Origin: Brachionus plicatilis
Lineage: Eukaryota; Rotifera; Eurotatoria; Ploima; Brachionidae
Reading direction: 5' to 3'
Assembly: GCA_010279815.1 (NCBI GenBank)
Contig: QEOQ01000688.1
Coordinates: 408,158-472,157 of the forward strand
DNA: 64,000 nucleotides
Of this stretch, positions 52,839-64,000 are shown piece after piece. The position numbers and the translations under genes were made by a program. Below the pieces are notes generated by a model. That model made no database searches. It had not been told where the DNA came from and worked only from the letters and a program-made list of their open reading frames with translations. Position 1 is the stretch's first letter. Every line of letters begins with the position of its first letter.

Positions 52839-54886
52839 TTTCACCAATAAATATCTATGAACATTATAAAAAAATAATGAAAAACTCTTTTAGGAATCAT
52901 TGCCCGACTTTATTATTACAGAACTGCTATTGTACAAAACTTTATGTAAATTTACATGCTTTTACGTAGAATATTAATTTATTGAATTTTTACTCTTCTT
53001 CAAAGAAAATTATATTTTAATAAAAAAAGCAAAATTTAAAATTAACGATTTTAGTGTAATTTTAAAAAAAAATTTTGTTCAAGGAAAAAAATGGAAAAAA
53101 ATTTGAATAATCTGGAAAAAAAATAAGTATTAAAATTTCCTTTTTAGACCAACCCTAGGACCCATAATAATTTTGATGAAATATTTTAAAAAAGTTATGA
53201 AATTTTTAGCCTCAGTTTTTTAAAGTGATTAATAATATCTTAATTACTCAAAAAATATATATTCAAACTTTTTAGTATTATATTTAGTTTTAGTATTAAA
53301 TTTTTTAGTTTTAATTTTTAATATAGTTAATTTTTTGCTATCATTCGGACCGAGCTCACATGATCTTAATTTTTAATTACAAATGGGAAAATCGCCCAAA
53401 AATTGAACCTCTAAAATTTGTTTTATTATTCGAAAAGAATGAAATAAGATTGAAATTTTATTTAGAAAACATTAAAAAAAAATTTTTTTAAACGACTAAA
53501 TCATCTTAAAAATCAAATGGATGCTTTATTTAATCTCCATCGTCATTCCTTACAACTCCATTATTAGTGTTAAATAAATGCAGAGTTGTTTAAAAGTCAC
53601 AAGTCAAAGTCTGGTAGTTTTTATTTTAAAAAGTCCAAGTAAAAGACTTAAAATTTTTTTTTTTTAATCCAGGCTTGGACTTTAATTTTAGTGACTTTGA
53701 CTTTAACTAGGCCGCCACAATATCTACCTAGGGCGGTAAAAAGAACATTTGGCAGCCAAAATAACAACCTGGAACGGCGAAAAATTCATATGACCGGACT
53801 TAAAAAAAAATTTAAAAATCCGGACCTGGACTTTAATTTGTATTTTTTAAATATTGCTGAATAAATAAATGGATAAATGAATAAATAAATTTCATTAAAT
53901 GGGTGAATAATGGAATTAAATAAATGAAGCCCTATGTGAAAAAAAAATCTTGTGATTATACGGGTCAGATTCAGAATAAAAGGTTTAAAAAATCAAAAAG
54001 TTCAAGTAGAATAATTAAAGCAAATTCTGAAAGAATTTTTTATATTCAAAAATTAAGTCAGAATTTATATTGAGGTTTTTAATTTATAAAATTCTTTTTT
54101 TATGGGGGATTTGCTTTTATTTTATTATTTATATTAACTTTTGAACTAAATATAACATAAAATTAAATTACAAAATATTATAATTATAACATTAATATTA
54201 AGTCAAAGAAAACAAAAAATCTTGATGATTTGTCAATATCTCAAAATAAAAATTTTAAAATTTTACTCCAAAAATATTTTTTTTGATTCCTTCCATTCTA
54301 CAAGACTGATTTTATTAAGCTTTATTCATTTTAACAATATAAAATAAATCCAAATATTTGACTAGCTTTTTTAAATCGAATTCTTAATATAAAAATACAC
54401 GATAGTTAAAATCATTATTTTATTTTAAGAAAAAATAACCTTGAAAAAATCGAAAAAACTGTCCCATATCTCAATAAGAAATTTTTACTAAAATTTTTGA
54501 AAGATTTTAATTTGTTTAAAAGTGTTAATCTTAATTAAAAATGACCCTAAAACTTAATTTCAAATTTTTCCTATAGTTAAATAAATTTAGCGATTAGAAA
54601 TAATTCTTTCAATGTAAAAATGAACATTTAACAAAACAGTTGAATGGTCGGGTTTTGATTTTTATGGTTGACCAAATCCAAAAAAATTTTTGTTTCTAAA
54701 CACAAGAACTACTTTATTAAATTTTTACTTGTATCAAAATTGAAAAAAAATTGCTTGATAGAGATTTTAATAGACCAAAAAAAGTGTGATGATCAGTAAA
54801 AAAATTTACATTTAAGAAAAATTTAAAACGCCTAAAATTTGTTTTAAAATCTAATGATTCATTATTTGCACGTGAATCACTTCTCG
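52839..54886. other. Intergenic with an AAGTC repeat at 53584-53840
   Basis: No gene recognised. The AAGTC-type repeat includes a GC-rich insert at about 53706-53780 (GGCCGCCACAATATCTACC, GGGCGGTAAAAAG). The remainder is AT-rich. Confidence 0.5.
53584..53840. repeat. AAGTC-type foldback repeat
   Basis: GAGTTGTTTAAAAGTCACAA, GTCAAAGTCTGG and AAAGTCCAAGTAAAAGAC on the left face GGCTTGGACTTTAATTTTAG and GTGACTTTGACTTTAAC on the right. A second arm (CCGGACCTGGACTTTAATTT) lies at 53800. Same family as 58451-58668. Confidence 0.65.
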
Positions 54887-55723
54887 CTATTGTTTTTTGC
54901 TTAATTTTTCAATTAAATCCGGACACATCCTAAAAGTCATTTGAATCTATTTATTAATTCAAAAATATTAAATAATTTTTTCCAGATTCTTTAAAAGAAT
55001 TTACCAATGGTTCAATTTCTTCTTTGCGCAAAAGATTAAACTCTGTTACAAAATAAATAAAATGCTTGTAGCAAGTGTTGACATGAGCTTCCTTCAAAGA
55101 ATAAAAAGTTAATCAAAAATCAGAAGTTAATAAAATTACAGCTCCAATTTGGCTAATTCTATCAAAATGATGAATATATACATGAACAAACACTCTGAAT
55201 AAGCGGCTAAGTAGCTTTTTGCAAATGGATTGAAAATTTTTGGGAAACGCAATTCCGACCTGAACTGGAAAAACAGTTTCATCATTTATTTGTTTTTCTA
55301 TCCATTCCATTAGCAGAGCTATGTATTTTGGTGCTGATAAATGAGTCGGCTTCTTATACTGATCGTTGTCACACCACAGGTACTCGTATTTTGGACCACC
55401 TGACATTATTGGACATGATTCATCAGTACAATAGTCTGATATCACTCCGTACAACAAATTGATTCTGTTAAAAAAGTCCACTACATGCACTGCAATCCAA
55501 TCGTTAAGTTCTTCATCTTTGGGCAGCTTTACTGTCTCTCGGATATCGATTCCTGCACTCAAGGTTTCATCAGCATGCTTATGCAAGTTGTACCGCAAAG
55601 TTCCGGGTTCAAATTTTTTTTTTGGCCTGAAAGTCTTGGAAAAAATAAGAATGAGTTTTTGAAAAAAAATCTAAGTCCTACTTTGTCTTTGGCAAAAAAA
55701 TTGTGAAAGCCCAGACCCGCCAT
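54887..55723 (-). CDS. MOB3: MOB kinase activator 3, 227 aa
   Basis: Exons 55682-55723, 55140-55634, 55005-55091 and 54887-54946 join in frame (684 nt). The sequence follows MOB3 closely: [81 protein letters not shown] and [20 protein letters not shown]. Cys and His zinc ligands of the MOB fold are present (C..C in CTDESCP, H...H in HVYIHH). MOB proteins activate or adapt NDR/LATS and Hippo-type kinases. The C-terminus after EPL is extended and divergent, encoded by a separate 60-nt exon. The 14-residue first exon is short, as is usual for the family. Confidence 0.93.
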
Positions 55724-57392
55724 TAGTGATGCCAATTATTTCCGCTTTTAATATTCAAATTGATACAGGGAACAAGGCGAATTTTCTATTTGATTTTATG
55801 ATAATTTTTAATTTTGTCTTTAGCAATTTTTATAGTTTATTTTACTTCATGAGTTGAATTAACATTTTAAAGCAAGCTTCAAAAAAATAAATGGTAATAA
55901 GCTATTGTTAAAAAGTGAGCAAATATTTTCAGTTTTTGTTTTTGTTGTTTTAAGATTAAATCAAAATAAATTTAACAAATAAAATTCATTTAGACAAATG
56001 ATCATAGCTAGCGATCAGACCTTAGATAAAATAAACAAGTTGAATTTGCCTTAGAAAAAAATTATTCTTAAAAATCAGAGCATATATAAAACAAACCTTA
56101 AAATAATATTTTTTTTACCTCCAAGGACCAGTCCCAATTATAAATGGTTTGGTGCCGAGACTGGGGCCATTACTACAGACAGTTTCGTCCTCAAAGCTAG
56201 TCCCAAAATAATCTGAAACTTGTGGTACACCTTTGTTTCAGTACCTGGAAGCTTATAAAAAAATCGGAGATCATCCCAATCAGAGGTGTTTAAAAGTTAC
56301 AAAGTCTAAGTCAGCTCATTTGATCTGACTTGAAATTTTTTTTTTAAAAAGTCTTTTGACTTGACTTGAAAATTTATTCTTTAAAAAAATTTCTTTTGTC
56401 GTTCCATGTAATTATTAAGGTGGCCATTTTTATTTCAGTTTTTGAAATGACTTTTTTCAGAAAAAAAATTTAAAGTTTTTTTTTTAATGTTTCAACGTTG
56501 ATCAACAGACCAGTGCCCTTATCTATTGAATGAATTAAATTGAATAACTCTTCATTTATTTCAATTAAAATAAATAATTCATCAAAATAGAATATATCAG
56601 AATGTTTTATATAAAAAGATTATTAAAAAAAGAATATTTTAGTTAATTTAATTAATTGATTAGTAGAAATTTTTGTAAACCAATTTAAATTTATCAAAAA
56701 TTTTAATTAATTTAAGATAAATTATATTTATTATATTATTAAAAATAGAGGTTTTGAAATGATTGAAGGATAAACATAAGCGACCCATAACAAAATTGTT
56801 AATTAATTTTGAGAAAAAATCATAAAAAGTTAGCTGTCCAAACTTTTTTTTTGTTTTAGGTACAATTAAATTATTTTTATTTCTTAAATTTTACGTATAT
56901 TATTCTATCTCAATCAAAAATGACTTGAAATCAATATTTCTTAAGGCCTCAAGGGCAAATTCTTTTATCGATACTTTTATTTTTTAATTCGGTTTTATTA
57001 CAAATTGATCAATTTAAAGCATTTTTAAATGAATTGTGTACAATTTCATTAGATTTATGTAATGAAATCAAAAAATGCTTAATTGCCAATACCGGTTTTT
57101 AAAGAATTTTTTTTTAATTTTTAATTTTTCATAAATTTAAAGTACATATTTTGATGAAAAGATAGTTTTAAAAAAACAATTTACATCGAAAAAATTTAAA
57201 AGGACAGCATATATCAAATCTTTACAACACAATTAAATATTTTTACCATACAATAATTTAAGGCATATAATTATCAATTATATTATTAATATTGAAATAA
57301 AAAACAAAATTACTGAACTAAGGAACAAATGTTTTTTTTATTTCTATTATAATAAAAAAGCTACATAAATAAAAAAAGTAATACAATTTGTA
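55724..57392. other. Intergenic with a GC-rich island at 56110-56290
   Basis: No gene seen. The island contains nested dyads, including CTGAAACTTGTGG...TGTTTCAG (56213-56241) and CCAAGGACCAGTCCC facing CTAGTCCC. Directly after it, 56285-56370 is an AAGTC-type repeat. Probably a composite MITE. Confidence 0.5.
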
Positions 57393-57614
57393 TCAAATTA
57401 GAACCAAAATAATTAAATATAGGCAAAAATAATATTCAATTGACTTTTTTTTTTGTTTGTTTGATCCAACTGGTCTACCGCGTTTTTTTTTAACTTGGGG
57501 TTGTGGAGTAACGGTTAGGGTCTCTACAAGACGAATTTTTTTTGATATTGGCTCTTGTACAGGCGGATCGTCCGAATCTGATTCTTCAGATACGCTGATA
57601 CACAAAAAATTCAC
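57393..57614 (-). other. AT-hook-containing ORF fragment
   Basis: After a possible AG acceptor near 57601 the frame reads SEESDSDDPPVQEP, then a basic part with an AT-hook (KKKRGRPVGSNKQKKKS), before running into hydrophobic AT-rich translation and stop. An acidic stretch followed by an AT-hook suits a chromatin or transposon protein. The foldback element at 57660 lies immediately upstream and may have cut the gene. No partner exon identified. Confidence 0.4.
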
Positions 57615-57659
57615 ATTTTGAGTTTCATTTGGCTAACGAGTTAAGGCATTGGTTGTACA

Positions 57660-57873
57660 CTGAAAAAAAAAAAAGCGTCTTGCGGACGCTTTTAAAGGCG
57701 GATATTAAGTCGGATAAAAAGCCACTTCTATTGGTTTTTTTAAGTCACTTTTTAAGACGTTATTTAATAAAGTCGGTTCTTAAGTCACTTTTTAAGACGT
57801 TATTTAATAAAGTTGGTTCTTAAGTCACTTTTTAAGAAGCTTTTAAAGATGGATTTGAGGGACGCTTTTTTCT
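57660..57873. mobile_element. Foldback element with a 40-bp tandem repeat
   Basis: The ends carry inverted AAAAAAGCGTC / GACGCTTTTTT; the left end itself is a hairpin (AAAAGCGTC..GGACGCTTTT). Inside, the unit TAAGTCACTTTTTAAGACGT TATTTAATAAAGTyGGTTCT repeats with an exact 40-bp period at 57741, 57781 and (partial) 57821. CTTTTAAAGrnGGAT occurs near both ends. Non-coding. Confidence 0.7.
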
Positions 57874-58046
57874 TAGCCAATACTTTAATTAAATCGAAGA
57901 TTTCATTTTAAATATTAATTTTTAAATAAAAAGTTAATTTTTGTAAAAATTTATTTGGAATATTAAAATTTTTTTATCAAATATTATTTAGAATTAAAAG
58001 AAAAAAATTGTTTTTAATTTTACAAAAAGGTGAAACAAATAAAAAA

Positions 58047-60571
58047 CTAGTTATTAAATTCTTGTTCTATAATGGTTAAATATCTAATAAATGTGTTTGA
58101 TTTTTTTGTTTGTGCTTGTCTTTCACTTTTTACTAATAAATTATTAAAAAAACATAAAATATTTTCCAATTTTTGATCAAATTCAATATTGAAAACAAAA
58201 TAATAAGAGAACAAAACTTTTAAAATATACAAAATTGAAATTTCACTTTTGAAACGTGCAAATATGTCTCTCTCTTCCACAATCAAAAACTCTTCAATAT
58301 TGTTCCCGTTTTTGATAAGACAAATTCTGGGTGATTTCACCGTATTCTCATCCAAATTCATTGTATCATTTTTCTTGAAATTAAAAAAAAAATTAAATGA
58401 CGAATAAGTTTAAATTTATAAAACCAAATTAGTAGTTTATTATTATTTAAAGAGCTGTTTAAAAGTCACAAGTCTCAAGTCAAGTCCAAGTCCGGACATT
58501 TTTTTTTTCAAAAGTCCGACCAAAGATTTATATACTAATTTAATTCGGTTGTCTTATACAATAAGACAACCCAAGAGTACATAAATTTTTTGATATGAAG
58601 CCTGATCTAGCAAATTTTAAAAAAAATTCAGGACTTGGACTTTTTTTGAGACTTTTAAACTTCTCTGATTATTTAATCTATTTAAAATCAAATTTATCAA
58701 TAATTATCACTATCAGAATAAATTAATAATTCGATGAGTTACCTGAAATTGGAGAAACAAATGCGTCCACTCGACCTTCCGACTTCTTGAGTTAAGCTTT
58801 CTTTCCAACGATTCAAATACATCGACCAAAATCTCGTTATTTTTCTTTAACATTTAAATTAATTTTTTTTTAAATAAAAAATAAAAATATTACATTTTTA
58901 AATGTTTTTAAAATAATTTTGCTGTATACAAGATTCAATACCCTCTCTAAATCGCTCTCAAAACTTTCAGAATTTATGAATATTTCAAACTCACAAATAA
59001 GCTTTAGAAATAAAGCTATATTTTATTTACAAGTATATTTCAAACAAAATCAACTTACATTTGGCTCACAGCCGAAGTAATTAAATTCAACTAATTTCTC
59101 CAATAAGCTCATCCTTGAAAGAGACTTCATATAAGCTCTCCTCGCAACAAATGAATCTTTCAATAAAGTTGGCAATAAAGACTTATATGCTGAATTTGAA
59201 TAATTTTCTCTTAATTTTAAGTGTTCTATATGAAACTCAGATTGAGCTTAAAAAAATACAATATAAATTTGTTAGATTTTTAAAATATGTTTGAAAAAAT
59301 ACTTATATTTTCTTCTTCTAAGGCTCGATTGCTATTCAAGTCATAGCATAATGTATTTACATGAGTTGAATTATTTTTATTTGAAGGAGCCTTTTTTTTT
59401 TCTTGTCGTAAATTACGAGTTTTTTTTGCGATTCTCTCGGATAAAATACGCTAAAAACATATTTACTTTAGCTTTTTGTGTTTATTTTCATAATTAAAGA
59501 GCTAACAAGGGGATATTAAAATTAATAAATTTAATTGTTTGCATTTTAATTTTCTTAATTAGATAAAATTTTATTTTTTTGGTTACATGAGAAACAAAAA
59601 ATGCTGAGAAATTCTTGGCAATTTTTATGCATTTAACGCCATTAAATGTTAAAAAATACGGCGATAAACAAAATATGAAAAACATGGTAAAATATTTTAA
59701 TTGCTTTTTTTTTGTATCGTCTAATGTTATGAAAACAAATACGCCTTTTTTGTCTCTCATGTAACCTGAATATAAAAAATAAGCTTTCAGATTTTATTTT
59801 AAAAAGGGAAATAATTTTAGTTAACATGAATTTGAAAATAAAACTGTTCAACAAGACTTCAAAGAAACTGGATTTTAAACTTACAAAGGGTTGTTGAATG
59901 GTAACCCTGTCACTATTGTCTTTCAGCATAGCTATGCTATTTACGTGCATTTTTACAGACGGGTACTTATTTATTAAATATTTGGCGATTTCACCATAAT
60001 GCTTGCTGTTATCTATTCTGAAGTTTAAATTGAAATAAAACAAGGCTGTCTGACTTGAGAGCTCGAGAAAAATCTTGCTGTCAATTTTCTCTTTAAAAAA
60101 AAATTATAAATTTTTTTACTCAAAAGTAGCCTGAAAATTACCTTTTTTTAATTTTTTTTCTAGACTTTCTTCATATACAGGCATTTTAGGAAGTGGGACA
60201 CAATTTTGAGTATTTTGATCTTCTGAATTATTTGAGGTAGTTGGATAAGATTCATTTTCTCCACTGTTGGAAGTAGTTGGAATAGATTCATTTTCTTCGC
60301 TGTTGGAAAAGGTTGGATAAGTTTCATTTACTTCAAAGTTTGAATCGTCAACAGAAATTTCCTTCATAATATTTAATTTCGAAATATTTAATTAATTAGT
60401 TTAATGAATAATAAAATAATTTTTTAAAGTTTTAAAAAATACCGAATCAAATAAAGACTGATTGCTCGTTACAAAAGAGGTTTCTTTAAGTGTAACGCCA
60501 CTAATCATTATATTAAATTCTTTTGAAGAAGATTTACAAAATATGGTTTTCTTTTTTAAAAAATTAATCAT
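58047..60571 (-). CDS. Transposase-partner protein of a divergent two-gene unit, 475 aa
   Basis: Eight exons join in frame: 60443-60571, 60142-60361, 59885-60090, 59303-59450, 59059-59246, 58894-59001, 58743-58844, 58047-58373 (1428 nt). The N-terminus is low-complexity with a repeated unit (NSEENESIPTTS / NSGENESYPTTS). Then comes a DNA-binding-like domain in which Y..IAKYLINKYPSVK is followed by LSERIAKKTRNLRQEKKK. The C-terminus carries an SPRICLIKNG...YYFVFNIEF segment. From memory this order occurs in widespread, mostly uncharacterised animal proteins found alongside transposons encoding the NPxGxxxKxHKLG transposase type. The gene diverges from exactly such a transposase gene at 60770. 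The intron between exons 3 and 4 (~430 nt) holds another possible exon that I did not include. Confidence 0.6.
58451..58668. mobile_element. AAGTC-type foldback element in an intron
   Basis: Left end AGAGCTGTTTAAAAGTCACA followed by AAGTC-like units is mirrored at the right by GGACTTGGACTTTTTTTGAG and ACTTTTAAACTTCTCT. At the centre is a perfect hairpin, GGTTGTCTTA/TAAGACAACC (58547-58571). It sits in the last intron of the partner-protein gene, between 58373 and 58743, and is the most complete copy of the family in the window. Confidence 0.75.
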
Positions 60572-60769
60572 AAAGTATCTAAATTAGTTAGCTAAAACAA
60601 TCAAACTTGGTCATTTATATCATTTATTTCTTTTCCGGTTAAGCTTTTGTAAATAGTTTGAAAGCGTATTTTTGACCCAATTGTTTTTCCAGGAAATTCA
60701 GGAATAAAACTCAAATTGCACATTACAAATTCATCTATTTCTTGTGCTTTTTTAGACAATAAAAAAAAA
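60572..60769. promoter_or_regulatory. Shared divergent promoter region
   Basis: The two start codons of the divergent unit (60571 on -, 60770 on +) are 198 bp apart, so both promoters must lie here or overlap the genes. The stretch also holds a minus-strand open frame that closes at 60601 (EIDEFVMCNLSFIPEFPGKT...) with protein-like composition. That frame could be the tail of an older gene or an unrecognised exon and runs antisense into the + gene. Confidence 0.45.
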
Positions 60770-63555
60770 ATGAATAACATTTTTTTGTGTGAAATGTGCA
60801 AAAAAGGTTTTAGTAAAGCAAAAACTTTGGAAGATCATTTTATTTCAATGCATAATAAAAAATTATTTTATGAGTGTGTCAAGTGTGGCCATAGATCTTC
60901 AAGCTGGAAAAGTCATTTAGAACATAAGAGAATCAGTCATCAAGAAGACAGTATAAATGATATTGCTGATGAATATGAGAATTTACTTCAAGATTCAATA
61001 ATTGAGCAGGTGTTGAATGAATGTGAAGCAAATGAAGGCGAAATGGAAAATTCAACAAATCAATTCCCACAATTTTCTGGTATTAATGTGATTGATGATC
61101 AACAATTTGACAAAAACACCAGAGTAGAAGATTTTTTAGAAGGTAATTTCTTTAATGCATATCTGATTAGCTTATGCGATGAAAAAAATATTGATTATGA
61201 AAAATTTCTTAATCAATCTAAATATTATTCTAAATGAAATAAAATAAATTTAAGTTGAAGAATCTATAAATGAGAAACTGAGAAAGAAAATAGGCAAATT
61301 CTTGGTTGATTTAAAATTTGAATCAAAGCTTACGCAAAAAGCAATTGAAAAAGTAGTTTATGGATTTCGAGATTTGATTAAAGAAGGCATTGATATTTAC
61401 AAAAAGGTAATTACTTTTAAAAAACTCCAATTGTTGTTCATTGAAGTTATATTCTTTAAACAACTTTTGCATGTCGTCAATTGATTTTTTGTATGATTCA
61501 CTCATTTTAGGGAACAAAAAGGTCGAATACCGCAAACGAAAAATTCGACGAAATAAACAATTTTTTCCAAACAAACCTAAACAGTCTGTCGACAGATTAC
61601 AAGCTCTTGAAATTCTTAAAAGAAAATACAAATTATATTGAACCTGAGCCGATTATTACTAGTGAAAAGGAGTTGATTGGTTATCAAATACCATTCAAAA
61701 AAAAATTGATCAATTTATTAGAAATGCCGGAAAATTTGAATTTATTAGACAAAAATAAGAAGAACTTTATTGAAAAACAAAAATTAAATCAAAAAATTTT
61801 TCGAGATTTTGAAGATGGTTATTACATAGAGAAAAAGATCAATTTTTTTCTAAACAACACGAATCATTTTCCAATTTTAATCGGTCTATATTATGATGAT
61901 ATTGAAATTGTAAATCCTATTGGAAATAGTCGAAAAAAACATAAATTAGGTTTTTGTTAATAAAAAATTTATAATTGTCAAAAACTCAAAAAAATTTTTT
62001 TAGGTATGTTTTATTGGGCCTTACAAAACCTAAGTCCATCACAAAAATACAGCTTATCAGCTTTGCAGCTTTTAGCAGTGTGTAAATTTTCGGTGTTTAA
62101 AAATAACATTGATTTAGTAAAAAATGAAATTCTAAGTGGTTTTACAAATGAAATAAATATGTTACAAAAAGGAATGGATGCATGTTTACATAATAAAAAT
62201 GTGAAACTCTATGGTTTTCTAGCTGTTTGTTTAGGCGATACCCCAGCTCAAAATTGGCTTGGAGGCTTTAAGGAATCTGTTAGTAACGCTAATAAGTATT
62301 GTAGAATTTGTGAAATAAAGCAAATATCTAGAAATACTTTTATTAATGAAAATATTGGCTTATAACACTCGAAAATCACAAAAACACACTTGAAAGAATT
62401 GAAAATACAGTAAATTCAAAGAAAAAAGATGATATATCTATTGAGTCTGGTATAAATTATAGAAGTCCTTTACTTTTTGTGGATAATTTCGATATTTGTA
62501 AATGTCTTTTACAAGATCCAATGCATATCCTAACAGAAGGTATAGCTCATATAGAACTTGCTAATTTTTTAAATCAAGTTATCGTTAAACAAAAAAAATT
62601 AAAGATTGAAGATTTAAATAAGGAAATAGAAAACTTTAATTACTTTTATTATGATAAATCTGATTTACCAAATAAAATAGAAAATGGTAACATTTTGAGT
62701 GGCAATTTCACGCAAACATCAGGTCAAATGCTTACTCTTCTTCATAATATGCCTATTTTTTTAGGAAAATATTTTAAAAGTAATGATAGTTATTGGGATA
62801 ATTTTTTAAATTTTGTTGTAATTTTAAATTTATCGTTATCATATTTTTGCGATGAAAATACAGTTATTGATTTGAAAATTAAAATAGATTTATATATATT
62901 AAATTTTAAAGAATTGTATCCGGATGTTTTGTTAACACCAAAAATGCATTTTCTAACTCATTTTCCTAAGCAAATGGCTGAATTTGGTCCTTTAAGATTA
63001 CACTCTACATTTAGATTTGAAGCTAAACATGGATTAATAAAAAATTATGACTATAATTGCTTCAAAAATATAACTAAATCTATTGCCTACAGACATGAAC
63101 ATTGGATAATTTCAAGACAGTTAAATAAGGATCTGAAAAAGAAAGACAATTTTTTTTATGCTGGCGATGATTTTAAAAACGTAAGAGAGTGTAATGAAGA
63201 AGAGAAATCTTTTTTTAAAAATATAAAAATTATGACAGCCGACGAGTTAAAAAGAGATGGATTTATATACAAAAAAGGTGTTTTTGTAATTTTAAGAGAA
63301 AACTTTATAGACTCTGTCCAATTGATTGGGAAAATCAATAAAATTTTTATAACTGAATCTGATATTTACTTATTAGTTGAACACTATTGTATAGATATTT
63401 TTAGGAAAGAATATTTAAGTCATCAAATTAGTTGTCTAAAAAAAGAAGAAGTAGTTAAATTTACAAATATTTTACACAAACAGCCATTAGTTTCTTTTCT
63501 TATTTGCGGAAGAGAATATGTTTACATAAGGTATTTTTATCATACTTTCGATTAG
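60770..63555 (+). pseudogene. C2H2-finger transposase-like protein with one frameshift
   Basis: Exons 60770-61142, 61255-61406, 61511-61949 and 62004-63555 join in frame except for a single 1-nt shift at about 62359-62365. Two C2H2 fingers open the protein (CEMCKKGF...H....H and CVKCGHRS...H....H). A helical linker follows, then the transposase-like core: PILIGLYYDDIEIVNPIGNS, KHKLGMFYWALQ, GDTPAQNWLGGF.ES, YCRICE, DPMHILTEGIAHIEL, HFLTHFPKQMAEFGPLRLHS and FRFEAKHG. YDD, D and E are candidate catalytic acidic residues. This family is common in animal genomes, usually unannotated. I do not assign a superfamily. The shift may be decay or sequencing error; all other parts are open. Confidence 0.65.
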
Positions 63556-63865
63556 CCTACACTCTAATTAGAATAAAACCAAATATAAAAATCGTATCTT
63601 TAAATATGTTTTTAAAAGCTTTTGTTCAACAAAATTTAACAAATTAATTTTAAAAATAAATACTAAAAACAAATTTATAATTAACATGTGTAAACTAAAA
63701 ATTTGTATTTTTTTTTTACTTTTTTAATATTCTTTTTTAAAATATCTGACTTATTTGCTGCATGTAATTAAAACACAACTTTTTTCAATGTTTAAAAAAA
63801 TAAATCAAATACTTAATTAAAGAAGGAATTGTTTTGTTAAATTTTTAATTACCATATACCTTGCT
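63556..63865. other. 3' flank of the transposase-like gene
   Basis: 310 bp of AT-rich sequence. No terminal repeat matching the 57.7-60.8 kb side was found here. Confidence 0.4.
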
Positions 63866-63962
63866 CATAACCACAGCAGCTGATTCGACGCGGATTTTCA
63901 ATGGTACCCTCCGGAACTCGCACGATTTGAATTAATCTAAAAATTCTAATCTTCGTAATCTA
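63866..63962 (-). CDS. Single exon of a gene continuing outside the window
   Basis: A minus-strand exon bounded by AG (after a T-run at 63963-63970) and GT (after GAGCAAG) encodes IRIFRLIQIVRVPEGTIENP followed by RRISCCGYEQ. Composition is clearly coding (GC-rich for this region). R.I.CC.GYE at the end resembles the cysteine pair that closes an EMI domain in extracellular proteins, but 32 residues are too few to be sure. The downstream exon would lie leftward, before 63866, where none is evident, so splicing to a distant exon or an alternative boundary must be considered. Confidence 0.4.
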
Positions 63963-64000
63963 AAAAAATTGTTTTGTAAAAAACACGATAGAGTGTTTAA

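Noticed and set aside
59494..59767. Minus-strand frames between exons 3 and 4 of the partner gene (e.g. DKKGVFVFITLDDTKKKQLK)
   Set aside because: Composition is somewhat protein-like but no acceptor gives the phase needed after exon 3; direct joining of exon 3 to 59450 keeps the expected domain spacing. Left as possible unspliced or older coding sequence.

Overview
The window is very AT-rich eukaryotic DNA with compact, intron-containing protein genes and a heavy load of small foldback repeats. Introns are mostly about 45-110 nt with GT..AG ends. The proteins (matrix metalloproteinase, Ly6/three-finger proteins, tetraspanin, Shaw-type Kv channel, MOB3, XRCC4, MRNIP, GUCD1, AFG2A) are those of an animal. 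The base composition, tiny introns and repeat style fit a small AT-rich invertebrate such as a monogonont rotifer (Brachionus-like). That is an inference, not a proof. No tRNA, rRNA or CRISPR array was seen.

Layout. 0-3.2 kb: decayed transposons, plus a tiny two-exon secreted-peptide gene. 4.3-6.1 kb: a matrix metalloproteinase with a His-rich propeptide and an H-type-lectin-like C-terminus. 7.8-9.2 kb: a DNAJB-type HSP40 with an upstream heat-shock element. 12.4-13.4 kb: a Mutator-like (SWIM/AT-hook) remnant with inverted termini. 13.7-16.9 kb: AFG2A (SPATA5). 18.9-19.5 kb: a Ly6 protein. 21.4-22.2 kb: XRCC4, built from short exons. 23.3-28.3 kb: two tandem cysteine cathepsin paralogues. 28.5-29.6 kb: GUCD1. 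32.5-39.3 kb: a Shaw/Kv3 channel whose 4.7-kb first intron is full of mobile elements. 43.0-48.2 kb: SWIM/AT-hook and zinc-knuckle/AT-hook elements, with a second Ly6 gene at 44.5 kb. 49.1-49.4 kb: a candidate amidated-peptide precursor. 51.1-52.8 kb: tetraspanin and MRNIP. 54.9-55.7 kb: MOB3. 58.0-63.6 kb: a divergent two-gene unit, with a C2H2-finger plus transposase-like protein on + and its partner protein on -. 63.9 kb: one exon of a gene that continues beyond the window.

Most host genes here are unrelated housekeeping or secreted-protein genes rather than a pathway. Exceptions are the tandem cathepsin pair and the two Ly6 genes with identical first-exon length. XRCC4 and MRNIP both act in double-strand-break repair but lie 30 kb apart. 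The most unusual content is the divergent transposase/partner locus, the MMP-lectin fusion, the SWIM and zinc-knuckle elements that share one AT-hook tail and terminal repeats, and the unannotated small peptide genes. Exon joins were worked out by hand from GT/AG sites, reading frame and family resemblance; transcript data were not available.
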